The notes under the pieces were generated by a model. That model searched no databases. It was not told the origin of the DNA and worked only from the letters and a program-made list of their open reading frames with translations. A program made the position numbers and the translations under genes. This document shows, in pieces, positions 38,101 through 55,666 of a DNA stretch of 60,000 bases (positions are counted from its first letter, which is position 1; each line of letters opens with the position of its first letter). The DNA comes from Bugula neritina (Eukaryota; Bryozoa; Gymnolaemata; Cheilostomatida; Bugulidae), in NCBI GenBank assembly GCA_964035545.1, contig OZ037765.1, positions 34,673,504 to 34,733,503 on the forward strand, given 5' to 3'.

Positions 38101-38230
38101 GCGCATCAGCAGAAGAATAAAGCTTTTGAGATTTGAGAGCAAACCTCAGAGCTTTGTCTTTGTCACCGTTGAACAGGTGCTTCTTAGCTAGTTCTAGACA
38201 CCTTCTACTCTCATCTTTGTTGTATTCCAT
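35159..38230 (-). CDS. DNAJB12/DNAJB14-type ER membrane J-protein
   Basis: ER-anchored Hsp40 that directs Hsc70 in membrane protein quality control. Placed exons: 38230-38098, 37959-37794, 37514-37369, 37243-37040, then 35887-35778, 35633-35467, 35271-35159. The N-terminal helical segment ([20 protein letters not shown]) precedes a J domain at about 106-170 with the HPD catalytic motif at 134-136 (QFHPDKN) and [17 protein letters not shown] ends the G/F side. A membrane helix ([20 protein letters not shown]) and the DUF1977 tail with [14 protein letters not shown] follow. Exons 4 and 5 do not join in phase (one base left versus none), so one or more exons with length 3n+2 are missing in 35888-37039. 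Exon 4 contains a 21-bp duplication giving [15 protein letters not shown]12 and B14 cannot be told apart here. Confidence 0.9.
36408..36611 (-). other. Possible missing DNAJB12/14 linker exon(s)
   Basis: Two acceptors occur here on the minus strand. One (cagcag before 36610) opens a frame in the right phase reading [20 protein letters not shown]. The other (aaaacgtttttcag) opens a 26-base piece ending at a GTG|gtctgc donor, which also restores phase. Neither matches known family linkers, which are variable. Confidence 0.25.
36824..36853. repeat. (GT)n(GC)n microsatellite
   Basis: tgtgtgtgtgtgtg followed by cgcgcgcg in the DNAJB12/14 intron; Z-DNA-prone by composition. Confidence 0.85.
36962..37038. 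repeat. ~23-bp array at the DNAJB12/14 exon 4 donor
   Basis: Three to four units of cacttactgtaagtacacag start at the exon 4 donor itself (gtaagtgta at 37039 on the minus strand). Each unit carries gtaagt or ttacag on one strand or the other. Confidence 0.85.
37275..37345. repeat. 22-bp repeat (gacatcacaacagatacaca) in DNAJB12/14 intron 3
   Basis: About three copies in a 125-base intron (37244-37368), so over half of the intron is repeat. Confidence 0.85.
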
Positions 38231-39478
38231 AGCACCTATAACATAGCTAACAGGTGTACAGTGTACTATTTCTCTACTCTACCTAACGTACAACTAGAAT
38301 CTTTATCTGGAGTCTTCTCCTCGAGTTGGAGGCTATGCTTCAGGACAATTGAAGAATATTATATAAAACAATTATTTGTTAAAATTAGGTATACTATAAC
38401 TATAAGTATAACTATTAGCATATCCCTGACTGCAAAGGCACAAGTATAACTATTATAGTTAATATTATAGGAATTAGTTTACTCACCTCGTAAAAATTAG
38501 AACACCCTGCTAACACCTCTTATGTTGTTTTTGTTTGAGTTTATCATGTGTTGAAATGTATCTATTCTAGCATGTAGCCAAGTTTGGATATTTTAATTGT
38601 AATGTAAAGGGGTTTTAGCACATAGCTAAGCTTACTTTTACTTTTAGTATTTCATCCTATATGGATATCAAACTAAAAATAAAACTAAACACCAAAGCAA
38701 AAGTGCATCAAAATATTATATAATAATAATTTAAATATTAGACTGAATGAAAGTTAAGCTAAAAGTAGAACTAAAAATAAATCAAAATGAAAATGTTTTA
38801 GTAAAACTACTTCTATGTGCAGGTATAGTTTCCACATCATTCAACAGAGAGAAAACTTGAAACCCTCTCCATCAGCCTCAGACTCACTCTCAACCCTCAG
38901 TATGAGCACGAATATCACTATCACGGAAGAGTCGGACTGACTCTCACTCTGAGACTTAGACTGAAGAGTCTTAAACTTAAAGTTAGGTTAAATTAAAATT
39001 TAACGTAAAATAATGCGAGACATGAGCCTGAGGTTTAACAGGCCAAAGTACCAAATAGTGACTTTTCTGGGAGAAAGCTTAGGTTAGGACTAAAATCATA
39101 TAATTGACACAACTATAAATTAAACTTATTTTACACAGACGTTACTGATTACTCGCATGATCATAATGACAATGATAGCTATTTAGCTTGACATGACTTT
39201 AAATAGCTTATATAGTATTGTCTAAGGATATGGTTGAAAGTTAACGACCCAAATTATGATATGTTTTCCGTACAAACTAATCGACACAGTCGGCTTTAAA
39301 CGGCTTTTTCCCGACATTAAAAAGTCTATAGTTTCTACTACAATAACTGCTGTGTCAAGGTTTTATCCTACTGTGACTTTGGAACTAATCGTTTTGAGTT
39401 TACTTGTGAGTCAAAAGCACAACCATGTTATAAGCCCGTTTCAACTTCATACTTCATAGTGTTCTTTAGAAAAATAAA
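38231..39478. promoter_or_regulatory. Shared upstream region of divergent DNAJB12/14 and Ly6 gene
   Basis: About 1.25 kb. A hexamer mosaic lies at 38872-38975 (actcactctcaac, gagtcggactgactctcac). An open frame at 39256-39459 on the plus strand shows no domain and is probably leader or chance. No clear core promoter is seen. Confidence 0.45.
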
Positions 39479-41736
39479 ATGCATTCTATTGGCTTTGCCT
39501 TTCTTGTTGGAATAATATTTTTTGGTAGCGGTAAGTAGCAATTTAAAATTGTAACTCAGTCTGAGTTTTGCGTTTAGTTCAAGTCAGGCCTAAGTGGAAT
39601 TCAAATTGAATACGACCTACTTACCATAACTATAAATTTAATTAGTAGTTGTGGTCACAAAACTACTGTTTTTTCACTCTCGTTTGATTTTTTGTTATTT
39701 TTTTTTAAATACTACTACTTATATAATAATATTAATATAATTATTAATATTAATATGAATATGTTCATGTTGATGTTGAGTTTAACATAATCGATAATCA
39801 TAATGATCAAATTAAATATTTTAAAGTTGATTAGAGAGCAGTCGTGGTTCAGGGGTTAGAGCGTTTGCTTAGCAAACATAAAGTCATTGGTTGGAACCCT
39901 GACAAAGGCCATTGGTGATGTTAGGAAAGCATCCAGTCATAATTGCTCTTATGCCCCATCTGAATAATTATAAGTCCTTAGGCTTAGCCCGATTTAACAA
40001 AAAAAAAACTGTTCTATCAGGGATTTCTCACAGGGATAGCGACTATAAACATGCGTGAGTTTTTTCATCTTATAGTTAATTACTCGAAGTGATCATCACA
40101 CTTGTCCGCCCTAGAGGGAGGAAGGGGTGTGCCGCATATGGTAATGTGTTGGACAGTCATTGGTCAAATGTCACACAGTTACTGTTAGTACTTTTTGGGC
40201 TGTATTTACTGAACAGGAACTTAATCCTGTCTATGTGGAGATCTCTGAATTATTGCTAATTCTATGCCAACGTTGATCAAGATGTTCATGTTGATGTTCT
40301 TATAGTTATTATACTTGAACAATTTCATATTGATTCACTTTGGTTTTCTTTTAGATGTTCAAATCATATTTATATTACCATTGTCACTTTGTGATTTTCG
40401 GTTATTATTGTCATAGTGGGAGTTCCAAGCTTTGCCTCTTGTTGTCGGAGTCACAGTGACCATGGTTTTTTTTATTTTCAAAGAATTTATTCAAATTGTT
40501 TTAGTCCTAAATTTGTGTCATCATACTTATCTAGTCACTACAACTATTAGTTTCGTAATTATTTTCATAATCATAAACTCAAATGTTTTTATGTCTAAAA
40601 GTATCTCAATTTAAATTTTAATTGCAATACTAGGTTTTTAATTGGTGAACTCTTAAGTTAGCAATGACGTATAAAAACTTAGTAACTATGAAGCTGGCCG
40701 TACTGAATCTAGTATGGTTTTGTGAAAACCTAAAGTATTGTTTTAACCATTATATCATTTGTACAAATTTGAATTATATGCACTTTCAGTGAAAATAGTA
40801 TGACCAGGAAAGAGCTTTTTCATTTGAAAATAATGTGTATTTGTAGTGATCAATGCCCTAAATATTGCGTATTTGTAGTAAGCAGTGCCCTGAATATTGC
40901 GTATTTGTAGTGATCAATGCCCTGAATATTACATATTCGTAGTGATCAATGCCCTGAAATGTTGCGTATTTGTAGTAAGCAATGCCCTGAATATTGCGTA
41001 TTTGTAGTAAGCAATGCCCTGAAATGTTACCAATGTTCCTCCGAAGATGACCCGGAGTGTATGGAGAACTTTGATACTGGCAATGAAGAAAGATTTCTCA
41101 AATCAACGGAGTGCGAAGTTAACGCTGCCAGATATTGTATTAAAACTACTGGCATTTTTGGAGGTAGGTTGAGAGGATATTTCAGCATGACTGGAATTTG
41201 TTGTTTGATTTCTTATTTTAGTAACTTTCAACAAAGAAATGTAAGAATTTTTGTGGTTAAGAAATGAGCAGTCACTTAGATTTATCACTGATTGTTATAA
41301 TTTTTATGCCTTATTCTAACATCTCTCTATTTTCTTCTTTTTTGTATGAACACTATACTTTAACAGAAATATAAACTCTTTTACAAAAGCTACTAGTAGT
41401 ACAAAATATTTTTATAGTTGTATTTTGATGATAAAATAAATACCAATACTACTGTCACCTAATAATACATGCTGTGGTAAAACTATAAATGCCATTGTAC
41501 CACAGAGCCTCTATAATAGAAACTGTGTTTCAGGAGTTGTTGGTACACGGCGTTTCTGTTCTTCAAGAGATTTGTACAATGCCTGTCAGTACATCACCTA
41601 CCCTGACCATGACCGAGTGTACAGGGCGTGTGTATTCACCTGCCGTAATGATGACTGCAATGCCAGTTCAACATCGACCTGGTCTATGGTTGCACTAGTG
41701 TTCTCCTTTATATTTCTTAGCATATTTCTCTACTGA
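39479..41736 (+). CDS. Secreted Ly6/uPAR (three-finger) protein, GPI-type
   Basis: Exons 39479-39530, 41008-41163 and 41534-41736 give 136 residues with matching phases. Exon 1 is a signal peptide (MHSIGFAFLVGIIFFGS). The mature part starts LKCYQCSSEDDPEC and has ten cysteines ending CRNDDCN, the pattern of a ten-Cys Ly6/CD59 domain (C-x2-C at the start, CN at the end). A small-residue region (ASSTSTW) and a hydrophobic end (VFSFIFLSIFLY) without a basic tail fit a GPI-attachment signal. Such proteins sit on the outer cell surface and modulate receptors or channels; which one cannot be said. It looks closer to insect quiver/sleepless-type than to CD59 by spacing, which is a soft inference. 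The exon 2 acceptor lies at the end of a ~32-bp array copying it. Confidence 0.87.
39838..40060 (+). mobile_element. tRNA-Ala-derived SINE, copy 1
   Basis: The head matches a tRNA-Ala: ttagagcgtttgcttagcaa, with AGC in the anticodon position. An A-box-like tggttcagggg (39845-39855) and a B-box-like ggttggaaccc (39889-39899) are present. A body with gatgttaggaaagcatccag, an A-run and cgactataaac is shared with 43224-43430. It lies in intron 1 of the Ly6 gene. Confidence 0.8.
40855..41022. repeat. ~32-bp array copying the Ly6 exon 2 acceptor
   Basis: Five to six copies of a unit with gcgtatttgtag, taagcaatgccctga or tgatcaatgccctga, and atatt. The last unit is the real junction (tttgtag|TAAGCAATGCC). 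Earlier copies each include a tag acceptor plus the first exon bases. Confidence 0.9.
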
Positions 41737-41975
41737 TAGTTACAAGTATTACTGTGTATATAAGTTAATATTTACCAACAGTTACTATGCCTTTGCTGAA
41801 TATTACTCTACCCATGCATTCCAGTTACAGAGACATTCCGATTATCTTTATATTTTACCTATGATCTAGTTTTTACCAATATCGAATATACTGTTTTTCA
41901 AGAAAAACACTTGTGCTTTATTTGATCTTTGCCTTACTTGCAATGTGGTTAGATAACTCCAATATGACTGAAAGC

Positions 41976-41981
41976 AATAAA
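41976..41981 (+). terminator. Poly(A) signal of the Ly6 gene
   Basis: AATAAA about 240 bases after the stop; no closer match was seen. Confidence 0.5.
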
Positions 41982-42200
41982 CTAACATTTCTAGCAACAG
42001 TTTACAAGCATAGAGCCTCCTCCAACCAGTTCTGTTCTGATTAAAATACTTATATTCTGTTGAAGAAAAATTTTATTCATTTCCGTTTCAATTACATCTA
42101 CTAATCACCTCACGCACACGCACTTCTTTGGTAATATAAGTTCACATTATTAAAGTCCAAGAACATAGACTGCAGGGTGTGAGTTAGACAATAGAGTTGT

Positions 42201-42206
42201 TTTATT
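42201..42206 (-). terminator. RPL18: RPL18 poly(A) signal AATAAA
   Basis: TTTATT on the plus strand, 38 bases downstream of the RPL18 stop. Confidence 0.7.
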
Positions 42207-42243
42207 GAGGTGTTGAACAGATACAAGTCTAAATGATAAACAA

Positions 42244-44183
42244 CTATGCCTTGTATGCACGACTGGGTCTTCTACCTCTGGCCATCTCAAACTTTCGTCC
42301 CTTGGCTCTCTTATAGGGCCTGAAATAGACAGAATACAAGTTAAATAGACAGTGCAACAGCTGAACCTGACTCAATAGTTGAATGACACAGCACAAGGCT
42401 GGGACTGGAGGCACCACAACACGTACTTAGCGTGACTGCCAGGAACTCCTGGAGCTGGGCCAAAGTGTCTCACAGCCTCTCTGTTCGTCCTCACTCCCTG
42501 GATGAGCACACAGTGCTGTCCCTTGGGTGACCTCAGGGCCAGCTGATCAAACGTGATGATCTCTCCGCCTGCTTCTAAAATCCTGGACCTGGCACCATCA
42601 GTGACTCTCAGAGCACACACCTACAACCAGCAGAGTAACGTACACTAGCACAGAGTAACGTACACTAGCACAGAGTAACGTACACTAGCACAGAGTAACG
42701 TACACTAGCACAGAGTAACGTACACTAGCACAGAGTAACGTACACTAGCACAGAGTAACGTACAATACGACTATTACCACAGCCCTCTTACCTTGAGTTT
42801 GGGAATTTTGAACATTCTGACATCATCTGTGATTGTGCCAACAACAACTGCAGTCTTCCCATCTCGACCTCCTCTGGACATGTTCTTGGCCAGTCTAGAT
42901 ACGGACATTGGCGGTCGGTGAATTCGGCTCATGAACAGCCTTCGAAGAACCACCTTGTTGAACTTGGCGTTAGTTCTACGGGCAAGGAATCTGTAGAGCT
43001 GCAAACACAAGTTTCACCATCTCAAGACAAGAACTAACGACTCCCAAGTCCTCATATATGGGAATATCACACTCGACTGCTAACTTGTCCAGCATGGCTT
43101 AACCAGTTATTACAAGAAAAAATAGATATTGCGTTTCGTATTGTCCCAGCTATTATTGATATTCTTCGAACTCATCCTAGCCATAACATCTTACAACAAT
43201 TCTAGTTTTAATTATTCAGGCGAAAAACTCGGTCTAGGGGTTAGAATATTTGCTTAGTAAACTTGAAGTCATGGGTTGCAGCCCGACAACGGCTACTGGT
43301 GATGTTAGGAAGAGCATCCAGTCAATTGCTCCTGTGCCCAATCTGAACAAGTCTTTGAGCCGATTTAACAAAATAGAAACCTTTAAATCAGGGGTTTCTC
43401 ACAATAGTGACTATAAACTTCCGTGTATGAGTATGCAATGAGAATTCACACACTTTAGTTGCAACTTAGGCTTAACATTGATTAAGTTTCAAAATATTAT
43501 TTTTACTAGTAAGTGTAACAATAGCACTAGTAGTACAACTACAGCTTAATGTTATTAAGAGTACTATTACATGACAAATATCACTCCATAGTCAATGTGG
43601 TTCTGAATAGCAACTTTGATCATCATGGCGACTCTAACTATTTTAATAACAATAGCAATTACTGTAAATTAAAACTATTTTAATCATGTTGATACTAGAG
43701 TATGACAAATCACAATTAGTATTAATATAATAATAATAACATGTATGATAAATTAAAATTAACTCTAGAGTATTAAACTAAGAGTTGCACATACTCTCAC
43801 TCTATTTCTTGGTGATACTTATAGTTATTGATATTGGATCAATCATTTGATAAGTTTATGTTAAAAAGAAAACACTCACCTTCACCAAAAGGCGCAGATA
43901 TACATCCTCACTTTTTGGCTCTGTCCTTCGGACCTTACGGTCATTTTTATGGTTTATGTCGATACCCTGAAATAGGAATATCAACACATAGGTAGTAAAT
44001 GTAAGGAAATTCTTAAACAATAATGGTGAAGTCGTACGGGATAACCTCAGATGAAAAAAAATTCATGCAAATAAAAAAGCTCTTGAATTTTATATCTCGC
44101 AACTTTTCATTGCCAACAGTAAAAGATGGCTAACATAATTAAAGATTGCAAACTTGAATTGATTTAAATAGCATACACACCAT
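42244..44183 (-). CDS. RPL18: 60S ribosomal protein L18 (eL18)
   Basis: Large-subunit ribosomal protein. Exons 44183-44181 (the ATG alone), 43966-43880, 42998-42792, 42620-42427 and 42319-42244 give 188 residues, the same length as human. Landmarks: [66 protein letters not shown] and [18 protein letters not shown]. The start codon forms the whole coding part of exon 1, followed directly by gtgtgt. The leader has a pyrimidine tract (cctctcttttcc, near 44209) fitting a 5' TOP start. Confidence 0.96.
42627..42765. repeat. 20-bp array (agagtaacgtacactagcac), RPL18 intron
   Basis: Seven almost identical copies occupy most of a 171-base intron (42621-42791), beginning about 10 bases from the acceptor. 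Confidence 0.93.
43224..43430 (+). mobile_element. tRNA-Ala-derived SINE, copy 2
   Basis: Diverged copy of the element at 39838-40060: ggtctaggggttagaatatttgc, a gcagcccgac B-box remnant, gatgttaggaagagcatcca and gactataaactt. The promoter boxes are more decayed. It lies in RPL18 intron 2, antisense to the gene. Confidence 0.78.
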
Positions 44184-44199
44184 ATTGAGCTTAGACCGG

Positions 44200-44212
44200 A
44201 AAAGAGAGGTTT
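44200..44212 (-). promoter_or_regulatory. RPL18: RPL18 TOP-like leader start
   Basis: The minus strand reads cctctcttttcc about 20 to 28 bases before the ATG, consistent with a ribosomal-protein transcription start. The exact base is not determined. Confidence 0.45.
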
Positions 44213-45724
44213 TTCTTGTCACACAGAAATCCTTTAGTTTATCGTAAATACGTAACAAGCCGTGGAGAACGCGGCTAAAAATTAGGCTAAATATTTTAAT
44301 TCGATCGGAGTCGTCTTCTCAACACCAAGTTTGTCCGCGCACATAATAATATTATAATAACAATTATATTATAGTAATGTTTTATACTACAGGTTTTGTT
44401 TCAGCAACTACAATTAAAATCTAGGTACTTACTATCCACATTCCTAACTATACTATTGATTCGTTAATATGCTTTATTTTATCTGAGCAACACATAATCT
44501 ATTAGTCCTCTGACATCACGTTAATACCTAAAACTACCTTTAAATTTTTGTGCTGCGCTCCTAGCAACATCTTTGCCCATATTTTACATGCAGCGCAGCT
44601 TCAGCTCTATACCACTAAAGTAATGCCCTACTGAAGAAGTGTGCGAAAGTCCATTCAATTTGGATCAGCCATGAATTTTCACTAACATTTAAATATAATA
44701 GTTATAACTGCATTGAATGTCAGGAAGGACAATGTAGCAGCACTATTATTCCTATATGATATTTAAACTATACGCAGTGATTACTATTCACTTCTTCCAC
44801 TGAAAGTGTAATACTAGGCATAGCATGCAAGTCCAACTAGTAGCTATTCTAGATGTTATTTCAAACTTTATATTCTATTATTTCATATACACTTTATTCT
44901 GTTGTGATATTGTATAGTACACTTTAATATTATATAATCACACTAATTTTATGGTAAACTGTTATGTTCTTTGGTATATTAGCATTATATATCGCAAGTT
45001 ATTCCATTGTATATTATATATTACACTATGTTCTATTGTATATCATACAACATACTCTATTCTATTACATAAGAAGCAATAAGATGCCTCACTATACAAC
45101 TTCAAATAGACCACTTGTCAGTAAATTACTTGTCATTTTATTTATTTCCGTATTTACAAATAATATGATGCAAAATTTGATATTTCAATCCCTTTACACA
45201 AGAAGACAAAATGATAGGACAAGAACATCATCACCAATATGCAAGTAAATGTTTCATCTTACAAGAATTAAAAACTGATATAAAGAAATAATAGAGAAAA
45301 TATTTGTTGTGCTGGAGTCGTCCCCTCACAAGTGTTACGAGTTATCAATTGGTTTTACTATAAACTTATCATTCAATGAGACATTTGTATGCAGATTACC
45401 AAGTAGTTATGTGTTAGAGAGGGCAACTCCAGTGTATCTGTGACGGTATTACAACAGTGTAGAGTGCGTGTAGAACAGCTATGATACAGGGACACACTTA
45501 CACTACACGTACACTACACTTACAGTACACGTACCATACACTTACAGTACACGTACAGCACATGTGAAACTATCAAGATAATGTTAGTAAGAGATCGTAT
45601 ACAAGGTCATGACTTTACTGCTGACTGGGAATTGCTTCATGCGTACAACTATTGGAGTTTAGAATTTGCGCCATTTTGTTTGGGAATAGTGAGTCATGTG
45701 ATATGTTGCACACGAGTAGCAGTT
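44213..45724. other. Intergenic, RPL18 upstream and PP1 3' flank
   Basis: AT-rich with no supportable gene. Short open frames (44964-45248, 45581-45772) lack any domain; the second overlaps the PP1 last exon antisense. A cacttacagtacacgtac repeat lies at 45,498-45,560. Confidence 0.55.
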
Positions 45725-52395
<6,671 letters not shown>

Positions 52396-53275
52396 TTTAT
52401 TGTATACGATTGTAAACTATCACTGGCAACAGTAGAAACAACTCGAACTACTTCCCAATCAAAATGGCGCAGGATGTTGCGAAATATGTGTCGGAAAAGA
52501 CCTATCGGCAATAATGCAATTTGAGACTTTAAATCAGACCAAAGAGAAGACAACCAATAATATTTTTCATCGATTATTACAACTTTGTCTGGGGCATTTC
52601 ATAACCAAAAAGCAATTTTATAGCAAAGCCCCTAACTAATATAATATTAAGTCATCATTGGAAAGAGCTGCACTGAAAGTAAGTCGGCTCATACACTTGA
52701 TGCAATATAATATACTGATGATTCAATCACTTTTAAAACTAAACAGGTTAGTCACAGCACCAAATAAAAACAGTTTAATTTATAATATGTTATGCATTAA
52801 CTAAGCACTTCTGGCACTACAGATGGTATTCGATGAGGCAGTGATATAGGCTAATGCAAGTTGCATACGACAAAAGTCAACATTACATGAGGCATTATTG
52901 CTTTTTGCAGTGTTTTTGTGATTTTTATAGAATAAACATTTTATAATTTTTTTTAAGAGTTTCTTTACATAAATAGAACTATAAACTAGTGATGTAAATA
53001 TGTGAACCTATCTACCAGCTCTTAAAATGTGGAATACAGCAAAATAACTCAAGGATTATGCATTGTGTTGTTTACTATAATCAATGTTTCACATTTGCAT
53101 CTTAGAATTTCATTTGCAATCTTTAGCTAAACTTGATGCTTGAAAAATTAGAGTTGTCTTAAGCTGCAACATTCAAATAAAACTTTGGATATTTTCCTAT
53201 ATAAATAATACAAACATTGACTGTACACAAACAAGTAAAATACAAAATGAATCACGCACAGAATAAATCAGTGGC

Positions 53276-53350
53276 ATATGAGTCATGCTACAACATGAGT
53301 CATACTACAACATGAGTCATACTACAACATGAGTCATACTACAACATGAG
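53276..53350. repeat. 17-bp repeat (catgagtcatactacaa)
   Basis: Four copies just downstream of the Gemin7 stop, so probably in its 3' UTR. Confidence 0.88.
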
Positions 53351-53357
53351 TGATGAG

Positions 53358-53819
53358 TCAGGGACTGCTGCCCCCTGACTCGTGTATAGTCAGAGCTATG
53401 ATGTCACTAGCTCGTAGCAGCGCCGACTTGTACATTTCCCCAGTGGGAGTCTTGAGATCTTCTACTATGTATTCACAGCCGTGGATGTCAGCCGTGTTGA
53501 ATGTACAGGAGAGATTTGTAGACTCGTACATGTTCACAGTGCACGCCTTACCACCTGAATGCTTCACCACTCTCAGGTACCTCTCTCTTAGCTCAGCACG
53601 CCGGGTCTAGGGGAAGGCAAACAACTCTTAAACTATCATACTAATTGTACAATAAAACTAACATATAAATCTACATTAAAGCAAGTTTTAAATAATTAGA
53701 GAAACACTGCATATTAAAGTCATAAGCAATGACTATGTGAATCAACTAAACTGTTTCAGATGTACCTGAGTAGAAGTGAGCTCATCCTTAGCAGATTGCT
53801 GATCATTCTCACTTGTCAT
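53358..53819 (-). CDS. GEMIN7: Gemin7 (SMN complex component)
   Basis: Sm-fold-like protein that works with Gemin6 in the SMN complex for snRNP assembly. Exons 53819-53766 and 53606-53358 give 100 residues: MTSENDQQSAKDELTSTQ, then TRRAELRERYLRVVKHSGG, and near the end KTPTGEMYKSALLRASDIIA. The ALRERYLR and TP.G...ALLR.SDII elements are the family signature. The ATG follows an acceptor (ctttcag) directly, so an upstream exon exists; the microprotein exon at 54192-54054 is the obvious partner. Confidence 0.88.
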
Positions 53820-54036
53820 CTGAAAGTATCAAAACATAAAATAGCAGACGGCATGTTAACATTCAGTGCAGCATCATACAACATGACGAGGTAGACATAA
53901 CATGACGAGGGAGACATAACATGTGAGTGTATAAAATAGGCAACAACAATTATAAGATCAAAAGGAAATCAAAAGTCTTTTTGCACACGGAGTGTTGATT
54001 CACTTGAATAGAGCTAGAAACTTTCTGCTAAAAAGA

Positions 54037-54192
54037 TTAGATGTAAACAGTACCATGAGTGTCAGTTCCAGAATCAGTCTGATTCTTCTGATCTCCAGTG
54101 ATAAAAGGATACCAAGTGTAGATAGAAATAACTAAACCCAAGTTAACAGCTAAGATTAAGCGGCGAAGGTCTTCTCTAGTTCGAAATCTCAT
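54037..54192 (-). CDS. One-helix membrane microprotein ORF upstream of Gemin7
   Basis: 51 codons from MRFRTREDLRR, with a single predicted helix (LILAVNLGLVISIYTWYPFI) and a polar tail. A basic N-terminus, one helix and a charged short tail resemble PIGBOS1-type mitochondrial microproteins, but similarity is weak and I would not name it. A donor at 54053 (catg|gtactg) could splice to 53819. The ORF would then end as HDDK with its TGA overlapping the Gemin7 ATG, making a two-cistron mRNA. Unspliced, it stops at 54037. Confidence 0.55.
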   Translation of the reverse strand: MRFRTREDLRRLILAVNLGLVISIYTWYPFITGDQKNQTDSGTDTHGTVYI

Positions 54193-55666
54193 ATTTCAAT
54201 CCCATGAAGACAAACTACAAAAAATAAAAATTATATCTAATTTAGTAATTAAATTACTAAATGCTGAACAGTCTTTAGTTTCGGTCCAAACGGTTGAGTA
54301 TTCGGTTACACAGAAACAACTTCCACTCTACCAAGACGTGCATCAGATAGATCAAATAAACTCCATTGTTGACTGAATATTACAATAAATCAGTATAATT
54401 TGACTGTGCTACAGCCTACAATATACATAATTGTGATTGTGGTTGAATTTTAAAATTAGAATTTAAATTTGAGTCACTTTAAATTACTACCATTAGGCTG
54501 ACATCTGATTTTTCTTACTCCTTCACCAAAACATTAAATTCAATACTAACTGGGTAACCCTAATAGTTTAAGTTATAATTACTCTTACTTATATTATTAG
54601 TATTACTATTAGAATAAAAATAAGTATAACTACTGCACATTAGTAAACTATTAGTATAACTAATAGTTTACTAATACAGTGATAATATAACTCATGTTAT
54701 ACTATAAGTATTAGCACCACAGTAACTGTAAGCATACCCTATCTTATGAGCTATGGCTATGAGTATCAGTATGACTATGATACTCTAACTCATTATCACT
54801 ATCACTATGACTCAAAGTCAACGAGTATGAGAGTATGACTATAGTGATAGTCATAGTCTATCAGATAGAGTCTACGATACCCGTCTAACTTTATGAGTCA
54901 GAGTATGACTATGACTATCACCATCAGTATGAGTATCACTATCAGTACAGTAAGCATCAGCATGAGTATCATACTCATGCTTATAGTTATAGTCATGACT
55001 CATGGGCTATAGCATACTCATACTGAACTCAGTATCAGTATGACTTAGACTATCACTATGACTATCACTATGAGTATCACTATGAGTATCACTATGAGTA
55101 TGAGTATGATTATCACTATCAGTATCAGTATGTCATAAGCATAAGATTAAGATAACAAGCTGAACTACTATTAGGATTAGAGCTTGATCTTCACTATTTT
55201 GGCTTCTTATAAAAAAGCTAATGTATATTTTAGCTTAACGTGCTTAAGTAGATAAGCTCTACATTCACTGGGCCTGGCAATAACTCTCAATTTAACAATT
55301 TTGTGCGATGCTGGTGCTAGAGCTTTGAAAGCTGGTAAACTCGCCTTCGGAGAGTGGATTTTCAACTTGCGATTCAAGATAAAAATGCCACAGGAAAATT
55401 ACCCACCTTTGCTCTGCTGAAGGTAGGTAATTTTCTGAAGTACGAACCTAAACTATGTTTTTGTGTTATAGCCTCGGAAATTCAAAAGAAGGCCCCGAAG
55501 AATATTATCGATGTTTAAATTCTTAACTTGCCTGTAAGAACAGTTACCAAATCAGAACTTGAAGGCTTTCTTATAGCAGCGAGTCAAGCTGAATGCAACA
55601 TTTTGCTAACAGAAACTGAGATAATCAGATGATTTTATTTTAACTCACAGTAAAAGTCTGTAAGAA
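54193..55666. promoter_or_regulatory. Shared upstream region of Gemin7/microprotein and NELF-A
   Basis: About 1.5 kb between divergent genes, with the longest hexamer mosaic of the window at 54560-55140. No other gene is supportable. Confidence 0.5.
54560..55140. repeat. Hexamer mosaic upstream of NELF-A and Gemin7
   Basis: Words fit A[C/G]TAT[C/G] in a six-base step (actatg, agtatc, agtatg, actatc), plus their reverse complements (gatagt, catagt), in shuffled order. A short stretch near 55,050-55,090 is almost tandem (agtatcactatg). Confidence 0.7.

Noticed and set aside
39841-39915. Functional tRNA-Ala gene
   Set aside because: The head has mismatched stems and a SINE body shared with 43224-43430, so it is a tRNA-derived element rather than a working tRNA.
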